In this document: positions 50,259 to 58,979 of the stretch, piece after piece
How positions within the stretch are numbered: the first letter of the stretch is position 1
Layout of the letters: every line of letters starts with the position of its first letter
Assembly: GCF_020097135.1 (NCBI RefSeq)
Contig: NZ_CP083608.1
Location: forward strand, 1-64,000
Source of the DNA: Macrococcus armenti
Lineage (GTDB): Bacteria > Bacillota > Bacilli > Staphylococcales > Staphylococcaceae
Direction of reading: 5' to 3'
DNA: 64,000 nucleotides
Notes under the pieces: generated by a model
The model's database searches: none
Told to the model about the DNA's origin: nothing
What the model saw: the letters and a program-made list of their open reading frames with translations, nothing else
Position numbers and translations under genes: made by a program

Positions 50259-50390
50259 TTTATTGCAGAGATTGAGGAGTTGTTTATTCTGTTTAACAAT
50301 CTCATCTGTATTTCTTCTGATTTTATAAATATCCATGAATATTAGAAAAAATATTATCATCAATACTAAACTAATAATTGTATCTCCCAT
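50247..50390 (-). CDS. Small membrane protein, 47 residues
   Basis: ATG preceded by TGGAGG about 8 nt upstream. Sequence begins MGDTIISLVLMIIFFLIFMD, a single transmembrane helix, then a basic cytoplasmic tail (KIRRNTDEIVKQNKQLL). No family recognised. It is the only coding candidate in the 324-bp gap and has a good ribosome-binding site. Confidence 0.6.
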   Translation of the reverse strand: MGDTIISLVLMIIFFLIFMDIYKIRRNTDEIVKQNKQLLNLCNKDKK

Positions 50391-50528
50391 TTACATATTC
50401 CTCCAGAATTTTATTTTTAGTATAGCATAAAGAAATAACATATGCGTTTATCATGTTAAGACGTTGTTTAAGTAATTTTTCAATGTTTCATTTATTATTG
50501 TGTTATTAAACGAATTGAGGGGATAGAA

Positions 50529-50840
50529 ATGGAATTTAATGCGCTATTAAAGCAGGCAAAGCAAATTAGAACGCAATACCATGCGTTAGAAGAAAAGCAT
50601 CATGGGAAAGCGTGGTCAGTTGAAGAAGATGCGTTAGCGTTTTTGACAGATGCAGGCTTAGTAGGAAGGCTTGTAATGGATCAGCAGAAAAGTTGGCCGA
50701 AGCCGGATAGTACAGGTCAGCTGGAGCATAAATTAGCAGAATGCATATGGTGGCTCATGGTAATAGCCGAACGTACAGATGTAGATTTAGAGCGTGAAGT
50801 GAAGCGTTTGTTTAATCAGTTAGAGGAGAAGACAAAGTAA
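50529..50840 (+). CDS. MazG-like nucleotide pyrophosphohydrolase
   Basis: 103 residues, helical, of the MazG-like superfamily: WSVEEDALAFLTDAGLVGRLVMD and KLAECIWWLMVIAERT provide the acidic metal-binding helices. Likely hydrolyses a non-canonical NTP; substrate unknown. RBS GAGGGGA. Followed after 12 bp by a rhodanese gene, probably one transcript. Confidence 0.85.
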   Translation: MEFNALLKQAKQIRTQYHALEEKHHGKAWSVEEDALAFLTDAGLVGRLVMDQQKSWPKPDSTGQLEHKLAECIWWLMVIAERTDVDLEREVKRLFNQLEEKTK

Positions 50841-50852
50841 GGAGGGGATAAT

Positions 50853-51164
50853 GTGTTTTCTATATTTAAATCAGTGCCTTCAATATCGATAGAAGAATTG
50901 GAGCATTTAGTTAAAAAAGATATTAAACTCATCGATGTCAGAACACCAGGTGAATTTAAGAAAGGTCATATTAAAGGTGCAAAGAACGTGCCATTGAATT
51001 ATATTGAGGATTACAAAAGGACAGAAACGGTATATGTCATTTGTCAGTCAGGTATGAGAAGTAAGCGTGCAGTTAAAGCGTTAAGAAAGCATGGAGTAGA
51101 TGCAATTAACGTAAGAGGCGGTATGAGTATGTGGCGTGGACATAGAGTAATAGGTAAGAAATAG
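50853..51164 (+). CDS. Rhodanese-domain protein
   Basis: 103-residue single rhodanese domain: IDVRTPGEFKKGHIKGAKNVP and the active-site loop CQSGMRS with Cys64. Sulfur carrier or sulfurtransferase. GTG start after GGAGGGG. Terminator follows. Confidence 0.9.
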   Translation: MFSIFKSVPSISIEELEHLVKKDIKLIDVRTPGEFKKGHIKGAKNVPLNYIEDYKRTETVYVICQSGMRSKRAVKALRKHGVDAINVRGGMSMWRGHRVIGKK

Positions 51165-51190
51165 AGGTGCATTAGCATCTCTATTTTTTT
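51161..51190 (+). terminator. Terminator after the rhodanese gene
   Basis: ATAGAGGTGC / GCATCTCTAT stem (one G-T pair) with a seven-T tail. Confidence 0.85.
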
Positions 51191-51247
51191 AAGCAGTTAT
51201 ATTTGTGACAAAAATCAGACGATTTTTAAAGCTGCATTTAATATACA

Positions 51248-51265
51248 ACTTTAAAGTGTATAATC
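51248..51265 (+). promoter_or_regulatory. ACTTTAAAGTG operator/promoter of the radical SAM gene
   Basis: AACTTTAAAGTG is directly followed by TATAAT, a -10 element. The same palindrome lies before the brnQ -10 at 53039-53050. Confidence 0.5.
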
Positions 51266-51303
51266 GATGTATAGATTCTGGATAAAAACATTGGGGTGAA
51301 AAC

Positions 51304-52428
51304 ATGATTGATTATAATGAAAAGCCGTTTATTGTAATATGGGAAGTAACGAGAGCCTGTGAATTACATTGCTTACATTGTCGTGCTGAAGCACAAGTGA
51401 ATAGAAATCCATATGAGCTATCAACTGAAGAAGGTAAAGCGCTAATTGACGATATTGCACAAATGGATGGTCCGATGCTTGTATTCACAGGTGGAGACCC
51501 ATTGATGCGTGAAGATATATTTGAACTGAGTGAATATGCAGTACAAAAAGGTGTACGTGTATCGATGACACCAAGTGCAACGCCCAATGTAACAAAAGAG
51601 AGCATGCAGCGTGCACGAGATGTAGGATTATCACGATGGGCATTTAGTATAGACGGTCATACTAAAGAGATTCATGATCACTTTAGAGGAACTGAAGGCA
51701 GTTTTGACTTAACGATGCAGGCGATTGATTATTTAAAGGAACTTAAGATGCCTTTACAAATCAATACGGTAATTAGTAGATATAATATAGATTATTTAGA
51801 AGAGATGGCAGAAATGGTAGAACAATTGGGTTGTGTGTTATGGAGTGTGTTCTTTTTAGTACCAACAGGTCGTGGTAAGACTGAAGATATGGTATCCCCG
51901 GAAGATCATGAACGCGTCTTCAGATTCTTGAATAAATTAAGAAAGACAGTGTCATTTGGTATAAAGACAACATCAGCCCAGCACTATCGACGTGTTGTAT
52001 TGCAGGAACAGATACGTCAGATGAAGAAAGACGGTACATTTAATGCGATTAACTATGAAGATAGTTTAACAACGATGGATATTAATACGATTGATGGACT
52101 TGGACGTGCGCCAAAAGGTGTGAATGATGGTAATGGATTTGTATTTGTATCTCATATAGGGCATGTTTATCCAAGTGGTTTATTACCAGTAAACTGTGGT
52201 AATGTGAGACACCAACCTTTAAGTGAAATTTATGTTAACTCAGCAATATTACAAGATTTAAGAACACCAGATAAGTTTAAAGGTAAATGTGGCATGTGTG
52301 AATTCCGTTATGTGTGTGGTGGGTCAAGAAGTCGCGCATATGCGGTTACAGGTGATTATATGGAATCTGAACCTTATTGTGTATATCAACCGAAAGCGTG
52401 GATTAGACATAAACGAAGTTTAAAATAA
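51304..52428 (+). CDS. Radical SAM/SPASM protein (TIGR04053-like)
   Basis: 374 residues. The radical SAM cluster motif is Cys19-x3-Cys23-x2-Cys26 (CELHCLHC), with GGDP as SAM-binding motif and a C-terminal SPASM-type set of cysteines around CGMCEFRYVCGG. Related to heme-pathway AhbD/NirJ-like and TIGR04053 proteins. The substrate is not evident: no precursor peptide gene adjacent. RBS GGGG. Confidence 0.87.
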   Translation: MIDYNEKPFIVIWEVTRACELHCLHCRAEAQVNRNPYELSTEEGKALIDDIAQMDGPMLVFTGGDPLMREDIFELSEYAVQKGVRVSMTPSATPNVTKESMQRARDVGLSRWAFSIDGHTKEIHDHFRGTEGSFDLTMQAIDYLKELKMPLQINTVISRYNIDYLEEMAEMVEQLGCVLWSVFFLVPTGRGKTEDMVSPEDHERVFRFLNKLRKTVSFGIKTTSAQHYRRVVLQEQIRQMKKDGTFNAINYEDSLTTMDINTIDGLGRAPKGVNDGNGFVFVSHIGHVYPSGLLPVNCGNVRHQPLSEIYVNSAILQDLRTPDKFKGKCGMCEFRYVCGGSRSRAYAVTGDYMESEPYCVYQPKAWIRHKRSLK

Positions 52429-52433
52429 ATTGA

Positions 52434-52460
52434 AATAGTCCTTATAGGGCTATTTTTTTA
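52434..52460 (+). terminator. Terminator after the radical SAM gene
   Basis: AATAGTCC / AGGGCTATT stem and seven-T tail. Confidence 0.8.
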
Positions 52461-52514
52461 TGAAAATTATGTAAATACGATATGATAAAGTAAATAAATT
52501 TAAGGAGTATTATT

Positions 52515-52982
52515 TTGCAAATTTTTAGAGTTCATCCGAATCATGAAATAAGTGCGCGATATTTGGATAATAGGAGACTATCTAAGCAAGTACTGGAACT
52601 ATATCAGATTATTAGAGTATGTCTTGCAGAGATGAATGTTATTGAAGGGAACACAAGATACTTGCATCATCCAATCGTGAAACATGTATATAATGAAGGG
52701 CATCCGTATATTATAGATACTTATAAAATGCTGGAAGCAATGGATAAGGAGCATCAAAGAAGGGGTGGAAAACGTTCTAAAAACTTTAAAGAAGACTTAA
52801 AAGTTTTAGAAGGTATAATACTTCAGCACGAAACAAAATTTAATTCATTACCACTACCTCCGTTTTACGTATATGGTGATGATAAATTATATGGCAATGA
52901 AGCGTATGAAGCATACAAGCAACTACTTCAATTAAAATGGAAGAACGATACAATTGCTCCAAGATGTAGTATTGTACGCTAA
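52515..52982 (+). CDS. Pyrimidine dimer DNA glycosylase-family protein (Pyr_excise)
   Basis: 155 residues. HPNHEISARYLDNRRLSKQVLELYQI and RYLHHPIVKHVYN match the endonuclease V / pyrimidine dimer glycosylase family that excises UV dimers. TTG start with AAGGAG upstream. Activity is inferred from family likeness. Confidence 0.8.
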   Translation: MQIFRVHPNHEISARYLDNRRLSKQVLELYQIIRVCLAEMNVIEGNTRYLHHPIVKHVYNEGHPYIIDTYKMLEAMDKEHQRRGGKRSKNFKEDLKVLEGIILQHETKFNSLPLPPFYVYGDDKLYGNEAYEAYKQLLQLKWKNDTIAPRCSIVR

Positions 52983-53009
52983 TAGAAAATAATGTAAACT
53001 TATTTTTTA

Positions 53010-53024
53010 ATTAATCTGAAAATT
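53010..53024 (+). promoter_or_regulatory. CodY-box-like site upstream of brnQ
   Basis: ATTAATCTGAAAATT matches the CodY consensus AATTTTCWGAAAATT at 12 of 15 positions. CodY responds to branched-chain amino acids, which BrnQ imports. Confidence 0.55.
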
Positions 53025-53038
53025 CATATATTCAAACA

Positions 53039-53057
53039 CACTTTAAAGTGATATAAT
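53039..53057 (+). promoter_or_regulatory. CACTTTAAAGTG palindrome and -10 of brnQ
   Basis: Perfect 12-bp palindrome CACTTTAAAGTG at 53039-53050, followed by TATAAT at 53052-53057. Confidence 0.5.
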
Positions 53058-53086
53058 AAAAAATTAATTTCACAATAAAGGAGTGT

Positions 53087-54457
53087 ATGATTATTAACGC
53101 TAAAACGAAATTAACATTTAAAGAAAACATGTTTATCGGATCAATGCTATTTGGACTATTCTTCGGGGCTGGAAACTTAATTTTCCCGATACACTTCGGA
53201 CAAATATCAGGTAGTAATGTATGGCTTACGAATTTAGGATTCCTTATTACTGCAATTGGTTTGCCGTTCTTAGGTATCATCGCAATCGGTATATCTAAAA
53301 CGAACGGCGTTTTTGATATTTCAAATCGAGTAAATCGTTCATATGCATACATATTCACGATTCTTCTATATTTAGTTATCGGGCCACTATTTGCACTACC
53401 TAGGCTTGCAACAACGTCGTTTGAGATTGGTTTTTCTTCATACGTGACAGAACAAAATGGAAAACTGTTTTTATTTATTTTTAGTTTATTATTCTTTTTA
53501 GTTGCATGGATGTTCTCACGTAAACCATCTAAAATATTAGATTATATCGGGAAGTTCTTAAACCCTGTCTTTTTACTACTGTTAGGTGTTTTAATGTTAC
53601 TTGCATTTATTAAACCGATGGGAAGTATCGGAAGTGCGCCTATACAGGCAGACTATCAATCTAACGCTGTACTAAAAGGCTTTATCGATGGATATAATAC
53701 GTTAGATGCACTCGCATCACTTGCATTCGGTATTATAATCGTGACGACAATCAAAAAGTTAGGAATTACAAACCCAACACACATTGCTAAAGAAACAGTG
53801 AAGTCAGGATTTATCAGTATTGTACTTATGGGATTAATTTATACATTGCTTGCGGTTATGGGTACGATGAGTTTAGGACAGTTTAAAGTAAGTGAAAACG
53901 GTGGGATCGCATTAGCTCAAATTGCACATTATTACTTAGGTGACTACGGAATTATCTTGTTATCATTAATCATTATCGTCGCTTGTTTAAAAACGACAAT
54001 CGGATTAATTACAGCATTCTCTGAAACATTTACTGAATTATTTCCGAAAAGAAGCTACTTAATGTTCGCAACAGTCGTAAGTATCGTATCGTTCGTTATT
54101 GCAAATGTCGGATTAACAAAAATTATTACATACTCTATACCAGTATTAATGTTCTTATATCCATTAGCGATTACACTTATTTTACTGACATTATTCAGTA
54201 AGTACTTCAATCATTCACGTACGGTTTATCAATTTACAACATACTTTACGATGATTGCAGCATTTGTGGATGGTTTAAAAGCAAGCCCTGAGTTTATTGC
54301 GAATACAGCTTTCGCGAAAGGGATTGTCAACTTTGGAGACCACTATTTACCGCTTTCATCGATTGGGATGGGATGGGTATTACCGGCAGTAATCGGATTT
54401 GTGATTGGATATATCGTTTATTTAGCAAGAGGGAAAAAAGCAGTGACAGGAGTTTAA
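53087..54457 (+). CDS. brnQ: Branched-chain amino acid transporter BrnQ
   Basis: Sodium-coupled importer of leucine, isoleucine and valine. 456 residues, about 12 transmembrane segments; the family start reads [28 protein letters not shown] precedes the ATG. Its expression is probably controlled by CodY. A parS-like site lies 1 nt after the stop codon. Confidence 0.93.
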   Translation: MIINAKTKLTFKENMFIGSMLFGLFFGAGNLIFPIHFGQISGSNVWLTNLGFLITAIGLPFLGIIAIGISKTNGVFDISNRVNRSYAYIFTILLYLVIGPLFALPRLATTSFEIGFSSYVTEQNGKLFLFIFSLLFFLVAWMFSRKPSKILDYIGKFLNPVFLLLLGVLMLLAFIKPMGSIGSAPIQADYQSNAVLKGFIDGYNTLDALASLAFGIIIVTTIKKLGITNPTHIAKETVKSGFISIVLMGLIYTLLAVMGTMSLGQFKVSENGGIALAQIAHYYLGDYGIILLSLIIIVACLKTTIGLITAFSETFTELFPKRSYLMFATVVSIVSFVIANVGLTKIITYSIPVLMFLYPLAITLILLTLFSKYFNHSRTVYQFTTYFTMIAAFVDGLKASPEFIANTAFAKGIVNFGDHYLPLSSIGMGWVLPAVIGFVIGYIVYLARGKKAVTGV

Positions 54458-54473
54458 TATTTCACGTGAAACG
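54458..54473 (+). other. parS-like site after brnQ
   Basis: TATTTCACGTGAAACG matches parS (TGTTTCACGTGAAACA) at 14 of 16 positions, with a perfect 12-bp palindromic core TTTCACGTGAAA. It lies between brnQ and its terminator. Confidence 0.7.
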
Positions 54474-54503
54474 CCTTACAGATTTTCTGTAAGGCGTTTT
54501 AAA
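54472..54503. terminator. Bidirectional terminator between brnQ and the TPR gene
   Basis: ACGCCTTACAG / CTGTAAGGCGT stem, TTTTAAAA tail; it overlaps the end of the convergent TPR gene. Confidence 0.8.
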
Positions 54504-54946
54504 ATTAGTTCGGTGGATGGAAGGCGTTTTTTATCATATTTTTCTCTGATTTTATAGGCTTTTTGAGCGTATTTAAGGGCATTAACATAGTCTTTATTAT
54601 CAAAATAGAGTTTAGATAAATGCTGATATGCAAATCCATTTATTACGATGTCATCATTTATTGATATACATTCCTCGAATAATGCTTTTGATTTATCGAA
54701 GTTATTACACCAATGATAAACAGAAGCGAGTCTTATGATAGCAGTTGCTTTATGTCGTTCATCTTTACTTGAATCGATAAATAACAATCCAAGCTCGATA
54801 GCGTGATTATATTGACCTAACATTCTTAAGAAAGAAACGACTTCTGGATTATGCTCATTACGACTGCACCAATATTCAGTGTAATCTTTATCATGAAGTA
54901 CCTCTCTTAAAGTGTAAGGATTGATAAAATACGTTGGATATTTCAT
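54476..54946 (-). CDS. TPR-repeat protein
   Basis: 156 residues with helical repeats resembling tetratricopeptide units, for example AIIRLASVYHWCNNFDKSKALFEECI and GFAYQHLSKLYFDNKDYVNALKYAQ. No catalytic motif, so a protein-binding role is likely. GAGGTG precedes the ATG. Confidence 0.8.
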   Translation of the reverse strand: MKYPTYFINPYTLREVLHDKDYTEYWCSRNEHNPEVVSFLRMLGQYNHAIELGLLFIDSSKDERHKATAIIRLASVYHWCNNFDKSKALFEECISINDDIVINGFAYQHLSKLYFDNKDYVNALKYAQKAYKIREKYDKKRLPSTELILKRLTENL

Positions 54947-55067
54947 AGAACACCTCGAAATAATTATATATTTATCTATATTAAATTATTACATCATTTT
55001 AAATTTTGTCAAAATTTTATGAGAAATGTATAATTGAAGCAATATAATGAGTGATTGAGGTGCTAAT

Positions 55068-55505
55068 GTGAGACTTGAAGAAGTAAATAGAACAAATATA
55101 GATGCAATTATTAATTTAAAGGTTAAAGAAGAGCAAAAATATTATGTCGCTCCTAATATTAGATCTCTAGCAGATGCATATGTTTACAGAAATGATGGTG
55201 TAAATCCATATGCTGTGATAAATAAAGATAGAGTAATAGGTTTTATAATGTTTGATAAGCATGAATCGAAAGAATCCGTTTGTATAATTTGGAGAATGAT
55301 GATAGGTGAGCAATACCAAGGGAATGGATATGGGAGAATGCTGATTGAATTAGCCAAAGAACATGCAATAGAAAAAGGTTATCAATATATTATGGCAGAT
55401 TATATTAAAGATAATCTGGCAGTTAAAAATTTATTGGAAAGCAGTGGTTTTAAAGAACAGGGAATAGATGATTATAACCAAGTGATAATGATATATAAAC
55501 TTTGA
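55068..55505 (+). CDS. GNAT acetyltransferase
   Basis: 145 residues with the acetyl-CoA-binding motif EQYQGNGYGRMLIELA, and the C-terminal DYIKDNLAVKNLLESSGFKEQG, spermidine-acetyltransferase-like. GTG start with GAGGTG about 7 nt upstream. Two unknown genes follow at 12 and 11 bp, likely one operon. Confidence 0.85.
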   Translation: MRLEEVNRTNIDAIINLKVKEEQKYYVAPNIRSLADAYVYRNDGVNPYAVINKDRVIGFIMFDKHESKESVCIIWRMMIGEQYQGNGYGRMLIELAKEHAIEKGYQYIMADYIKDNLAVKNLLESSGFKEQGIDDYNQVIMIYKL

Positions 55506-55517
55506 CAAGGAGTATTT

Positions 55518-55910
55518 ATGAATAAAGTTAAGCTGTACGATATTAATTACGACAGTAATAATTCTATGGTGTGTTTTGAGGTTGTAAGTATAGATGAAGA
55601 AGTTATAGATGTACGTATAATAGTCACGACCGGAATATATACATTTGATTTTACCTCAAGTTTTTTTGACTTTGACAAAGTTACTCTGGATTCAGTATCA
55701 AATATAGGGGATCATCATTTTACCGAACCAGACTTCTGGATAACTACTCTAAGTTTAATGAATGATACTGTAACATTTTATATTAATATTGATAATGGAG
55801 CTTTACACAACAATATGTATACTGAATCAGGAGTAGCAGTTCGGCTGAATGTAAGTCCTTTAGAATTTATTCGTTTATTTAGAAGTATATCTGAATTATT
55901 TAATGAATAG
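55518..55910 (+). CDS. Hypothetical protein, 130 residues
   Basis: Acidic, beta-rich by composition, no signal or membrane segment. The size and lack of motif resemble immunity-type proteins but I recognise no family. AAGGAG precedes the ATG. Second gene of the GNAT unit. Confidence 0.65.
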   Translation: MNKVKLYDINYDSNNSMVCFEVVSIDEEVIDVRIIVTTGIYTFDFTSSFFDFDKVTLDSVSNIGDHHFTEPDFWITTLSLMNDTVTFYINIDNGALHNNMYTESGVAVRLNVSPLEFIRLFRSISELFNE

Positions 55911-55921
55911 GAGTGTTTACT

Positions 55922-56332
55922 ATGGATAAAATAGAATTACAGGAAGCGCATGAAGCGGTAACGCGTGCTTTAGATGAAGTTGCAGTAATAAAGAAGCAGG
56001 TGGATAAGGCGAAGGGCTGGAGCTGGTTCGATATTATGAGCGATAGCATTTTAGGAAGTTATTTCAAAAGAGAAAGAATTAAAGGGATAAATAATAGTGT
56101 TGTAAGTCTTCAAAAGCACTTGAGTAAAGCTGTTGCAGAATTGAAAGATATCGATCTGGATGTCGACTTGCATATATCTGATAATCGTAATGATCAGCTG
56201 CTTGATGTGTGGTTTGATAATATCTTTACGGATGCACGTGTACATAAAGAAATTAATATGTTACAAGATAATTTAAAACGTTTAGAATCTCAGCTTCATG
56301 ATATTTTAGGTGTGTTGAATAAATATTTATAA
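55922..56332 (+). CDS. Hypothetical coiled-coil protein
   Basis: 136 residues, helical throughout with heptad-like stretches at about 3-30 and 105-135 (KEINMLQDNLKRLESQL), and a central WSWFDIMSDSILGSYFKRERI. ATG 55922 follows AGGAG; the longer frame from 55913 is not needed. Unknown function. Confidence 0.7.
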   Translation: MDKIELQEAHEAVTRALDEVAVIKKQVDKAKGWSWFDIMSDSILGSYFKRERIKGINNSVVSLQKHLSKAVAELKDIDLDVDLHISDNRNDQLLDVWFDNIFTDARVHKEINMLQDNLKRLESQLHDILGVLNKYL

Positions 56333-56357
56333 TGCTTTTTTAATATCTTGTATTCTT

Positions 56358-56392
56358 GCAAGGAACTTCATATTATAGAAGTTCTTTTATTT
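56358..56392 (+). terminator. Terminator after the coiled-coil gene
   Basis: AAGGAACTTCATA / TATAGAAGTTCTTT stem with T-rich tail. Confidence 0.75.
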
Positions 56393-56536
56393 ATGATGAA
56401 AAAGTTTTGAAAGTAGGGGTAGGATGATTATACGAGGCTTAGTATCGGAGCTTATTTGTTAGTAACGCATCTATTCATAAGTCATACTTCGAACTAATTA
56501 GGGTATATGATAGGTAAACTGTTATGGAGTGAGTCG

Positions 56537-58789
56537 ATGAAACCGATTAAGATTATTGGAGCAAAACAGAATAATTTAAAAGATATTACAGTAGAAATTC
56601 CGAAGCATAAACTGACGGTTTTCACAGGTCGTTCTGGTTCGGGTAAGTCATCGCTTGTATTTAATACGATAGCTGCAGAGAGTGAACGTTTGCTCAACGA
56701 GACGTATAGTACGTATATTCAGAATCAATTGCAGCATTACGATAAACCGATTGTTGATCGTATTGAAAACTTGCCAGTTTCAATGGTTATTGGTCAGGAC
56801 AGAATTGGAGGTAATTCCAGATCTACTGTCGGTACAATTTCAGATATTTACTCAGGTGTAAGATTGTTATGGTCACGCATAGGTACACCATTCGTGGGAT
56901 ATTCTATGGATTTTTCTTTTAATAATACGAATGGTATGTGTAAAACGTGTGATGGACTTGGTTATATAGAAGATATAGATCTGAATGAGTTACTGCATTT
57001 TGACCGTTCGCTTAATGAAGATGCGATTAACTTTCCGTCATTCTCTCCGGATTCATGGCGTGGTAAGCGATACTTATATTCCGGTTTGTTTGATAATAAT
57101 AAAAAACTAAAAGATTATACGAAGGAAGAATTGGATACGTTTCTCTATCAGGAGCCGATTAAACTGAAAAATCCACCTTCAAACTGGCCAAAGACAGCCA
57201 AATTTGAAGGGCTTATCTATCGATTCAGAAGATCATTTTTAATAAACGATACGTATGAAAAGAAGAAATTTATTAAAGATGTAAATCGCATCGTGACTGA
57301 ACAAGTATGTCCAGATTGTCACGGTAAGCGTCTCAATGACAAAATTTTAAGCTGTAAAATTAATGATTTAAACATTGCGGAGTTTTGCGATTTAACGATA
57401 GATGACGAGATACAATTTTTGAAAGAAATTAAGGATGATAAAGCAAAGTATATAATCGAACCTCTTGTTAAGCAGCTAGAAGCTTTAAAACGTATAGGTC
57501 TAGGTTATTTAACATTAAGTCGGGAAACTACGACTTTATCAGGAGGAGAGTCGCAGAGAATTAAACTCATTAGACATTTAAATAGCCCGTTAACAGATTT
57601 GGTTTATATTATTGATGAACCGAGTGTCGGACTTCATCCTGAAGATATCGAAAATATTAATCAAATAATGCTTTCGATTCGTGATAAAGGGAATACGGTT
57701 CTCGTTGTTGAGCATGATCCGGATGTAATAAAAATTGCAGATTATTGTGTCGATATAGGACCTGGAAGTGGTAATCATGGTGGAGAAATTATATTTACCG
57801 GGAAATATAATGCATTGCTCAAAGCTGACACACCAACGGGTCAGGCACTCTCCCGTGTACATCAGTTTAAACCGAATGTTAGGACTGCATCTGATTTTAT
57901 AAATATAGAACATATTACTAAAAATAATTTAAAAGATGTATCAACGCGAATTCCTAAAGGTGTCCTTACTGCAATTACAGGTGTCGCTGGTTCTGGAAAG
58001 AGCACATTAGTCCAGACAGGATTAAGGAATCGAGCAGATACGATTTATATTGATCAAAAGCCAGTGCACGCAACAAATCGATCTAACTTACTGACGTATT
58101 TAAATCTATTTGATGATATTAGAAACTACTATAGTAAAGCGACAGGGCTTAAAAAAGGGATGTTTAGTTATAACTCTGAAGGCGCATGTCCGAACTGCAA
58201 TGGGAAAGGTGTTATAAAGACGGAGCTTGCATTCATGTCAGACTTTGTACAAGTATGTGATGAGTGTCATGGTGACAGATACCGCGAAGAAGTAAGAAGT
58301 GCTAAAGTGAATGGCTATTCTATTGTAGATTTATTGAATCTTTCAGTGGATGAAGCTATTGGCGTTATACCTATAGATAATGTTAATAAAGTACTGAAAA
58401 GCGTTGTGCGTACCGGCCTTGGCTATATGACGCTCGGTCAATCACTTGATACACTTTCTGGTGGCGAAAGCCAGCGTGTTAAATTGAGTCGTTATATTAA
58501 TGAATCAGTGAAGAATCATTTATTTATATTTGATGAACCTACAACAGGACTACATGAAGAGGACATCGATACTTTAAAGCTTGTATTTGATTATTTAATT
58601 GATCAAGGTAATACGGTAATAATTATAGAACATAATTTGACGATGATGACATATGCAGACTGGATTGTGGATATCGGTCCTTATGCAGGTTTTGCAGGAG
58701 GTAAAGTACTTTATAGCGGATTACCAAAAGGCATATTACAAGTAGAAGGTTCATTAACAGGGAAGCACTTATCGAGGTATATAAAATAA
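56537..58789 (+). CDS. UvrA paralogue (class II, drug-resistance-type)
   Basis: 750 residues, shorter than the ~940-residue repair UvrA. Two ABC modules are present: Walker A GRSGSGKSS near residue 41 and GVAGSGKST in the second half; signatures LSGGESQRIKL and LSGGESQRVKL. Zinc-binding pairs occur in CKTCDGLG, CPDCHGKRL, CPNCNGKG and CDECHGDR. Lacking the UvrB-binding region, such paralogues act in drug resistance or unknown processes. ATG 56537 follows GGAGTGA; the longer frame from 56507 is rejected. Confidence 0.87.
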   Translation: MKPIKIIGAKQNNLKDITVEIPKHKLTVFTGRSGSGKSSLVFNTIAAESERLLNETYSTYIQNQLQHYDKPIVDRIENLPVSMVIGQDRIGGNSRSTVGTISDIYSGVRLLWSRIGTPFVGYSMDFSFNNTNGMCKTCDGLGYIEDIDLNELLHFDRSLNEDAINFPSFSPDSWRGKRYLYSGLFDNNKKLKDYTKEELDTFLYQEPIKLKNPPSNWPKTAKFEGLIYRFRRSFLINDTYEKKKFIKDVNRIVTEQVCPDCHGKRLNDKILSCKINDLNIAEFCDLTIDDEIQFLKEIKDDKAKYIIEPLVKQLEALKRIGLGYLTLSRETTTLSGGESQRIKLIRHLNSPLTDLVYIIDEPSVGLHPEDIENINQIMLSIRDKGNTVLVVEHDPDVIKIADYCVDIGPGSGNHGGEIIFTGKYNALLKADTPTGQALSRVHQFKPNVRTASDFINIEHITKNNLKDVSTRIPKGVLTAITGVAGSGKSTLVQTGLRNRADTIYIDQKPVHATNRSNLLTYLNLFDDIRNYYSKATGLKKGMFSYNSEGACPNCNGKGVIKTELAFMSDFVQVCDECHGDRYREEVRSAKVNGYSIVDLLNLSVDEAIGVIPIDNVNKVLKSVVRTGLGYMTLGQSLDTLSGGESQRVKLSRYINESVKNHLFIFDEPTTGLHEEDIDTLKLVFDYLIDQGNTVIIIEHNLTMMTYADWIVDIGPYAGFAGGKVLYSGLPKGILQVEGSLTGKHLSRYIK

Positions 58790-58796
58790 CAAAAAA

Positions 58797-58835
58797 ACAA
58801 TCTATACAAATTGATTTGTGTAGATTGTTTCTTTT
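58797..58835 (+). terminator. Terminator after the UvrA paralogue
   Basis: AACAATCTATACAAA / TTGTGTAGATTGTT stem, then TCTTTTG. Confidence 0.85.
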
Positions 58836-58910
58836 GTTATTTGATAATAATAAATATTTTTTCTTGAGAAATATTTGACTACTGATAAAATAGATTTTCT
58901 CAGGTTAAAT

Positions 58911-58930
58911 ATTGTGATATTATTCACAAT
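58911..58930. promoter_or_regulatory. Rex operator-like palindrome
   Basis: ATTGTGATATTATTCACAAT, a perfect 7-bp inverted repeat with 6-bp spacer. It fits the Rex site TTGTGA-N6-TCACAA exactly, just upstream of a -10 like TATATT (about 58935). A Crp/ArcR-type protein could also bind TGTGA-N6-TCACA. Confidence 0.7.
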
Positions 58931-58979
58931 GTGTTATATTAAAAGTGAAATTAATGCTAAAGTTGAAGGAGGGTCATTT

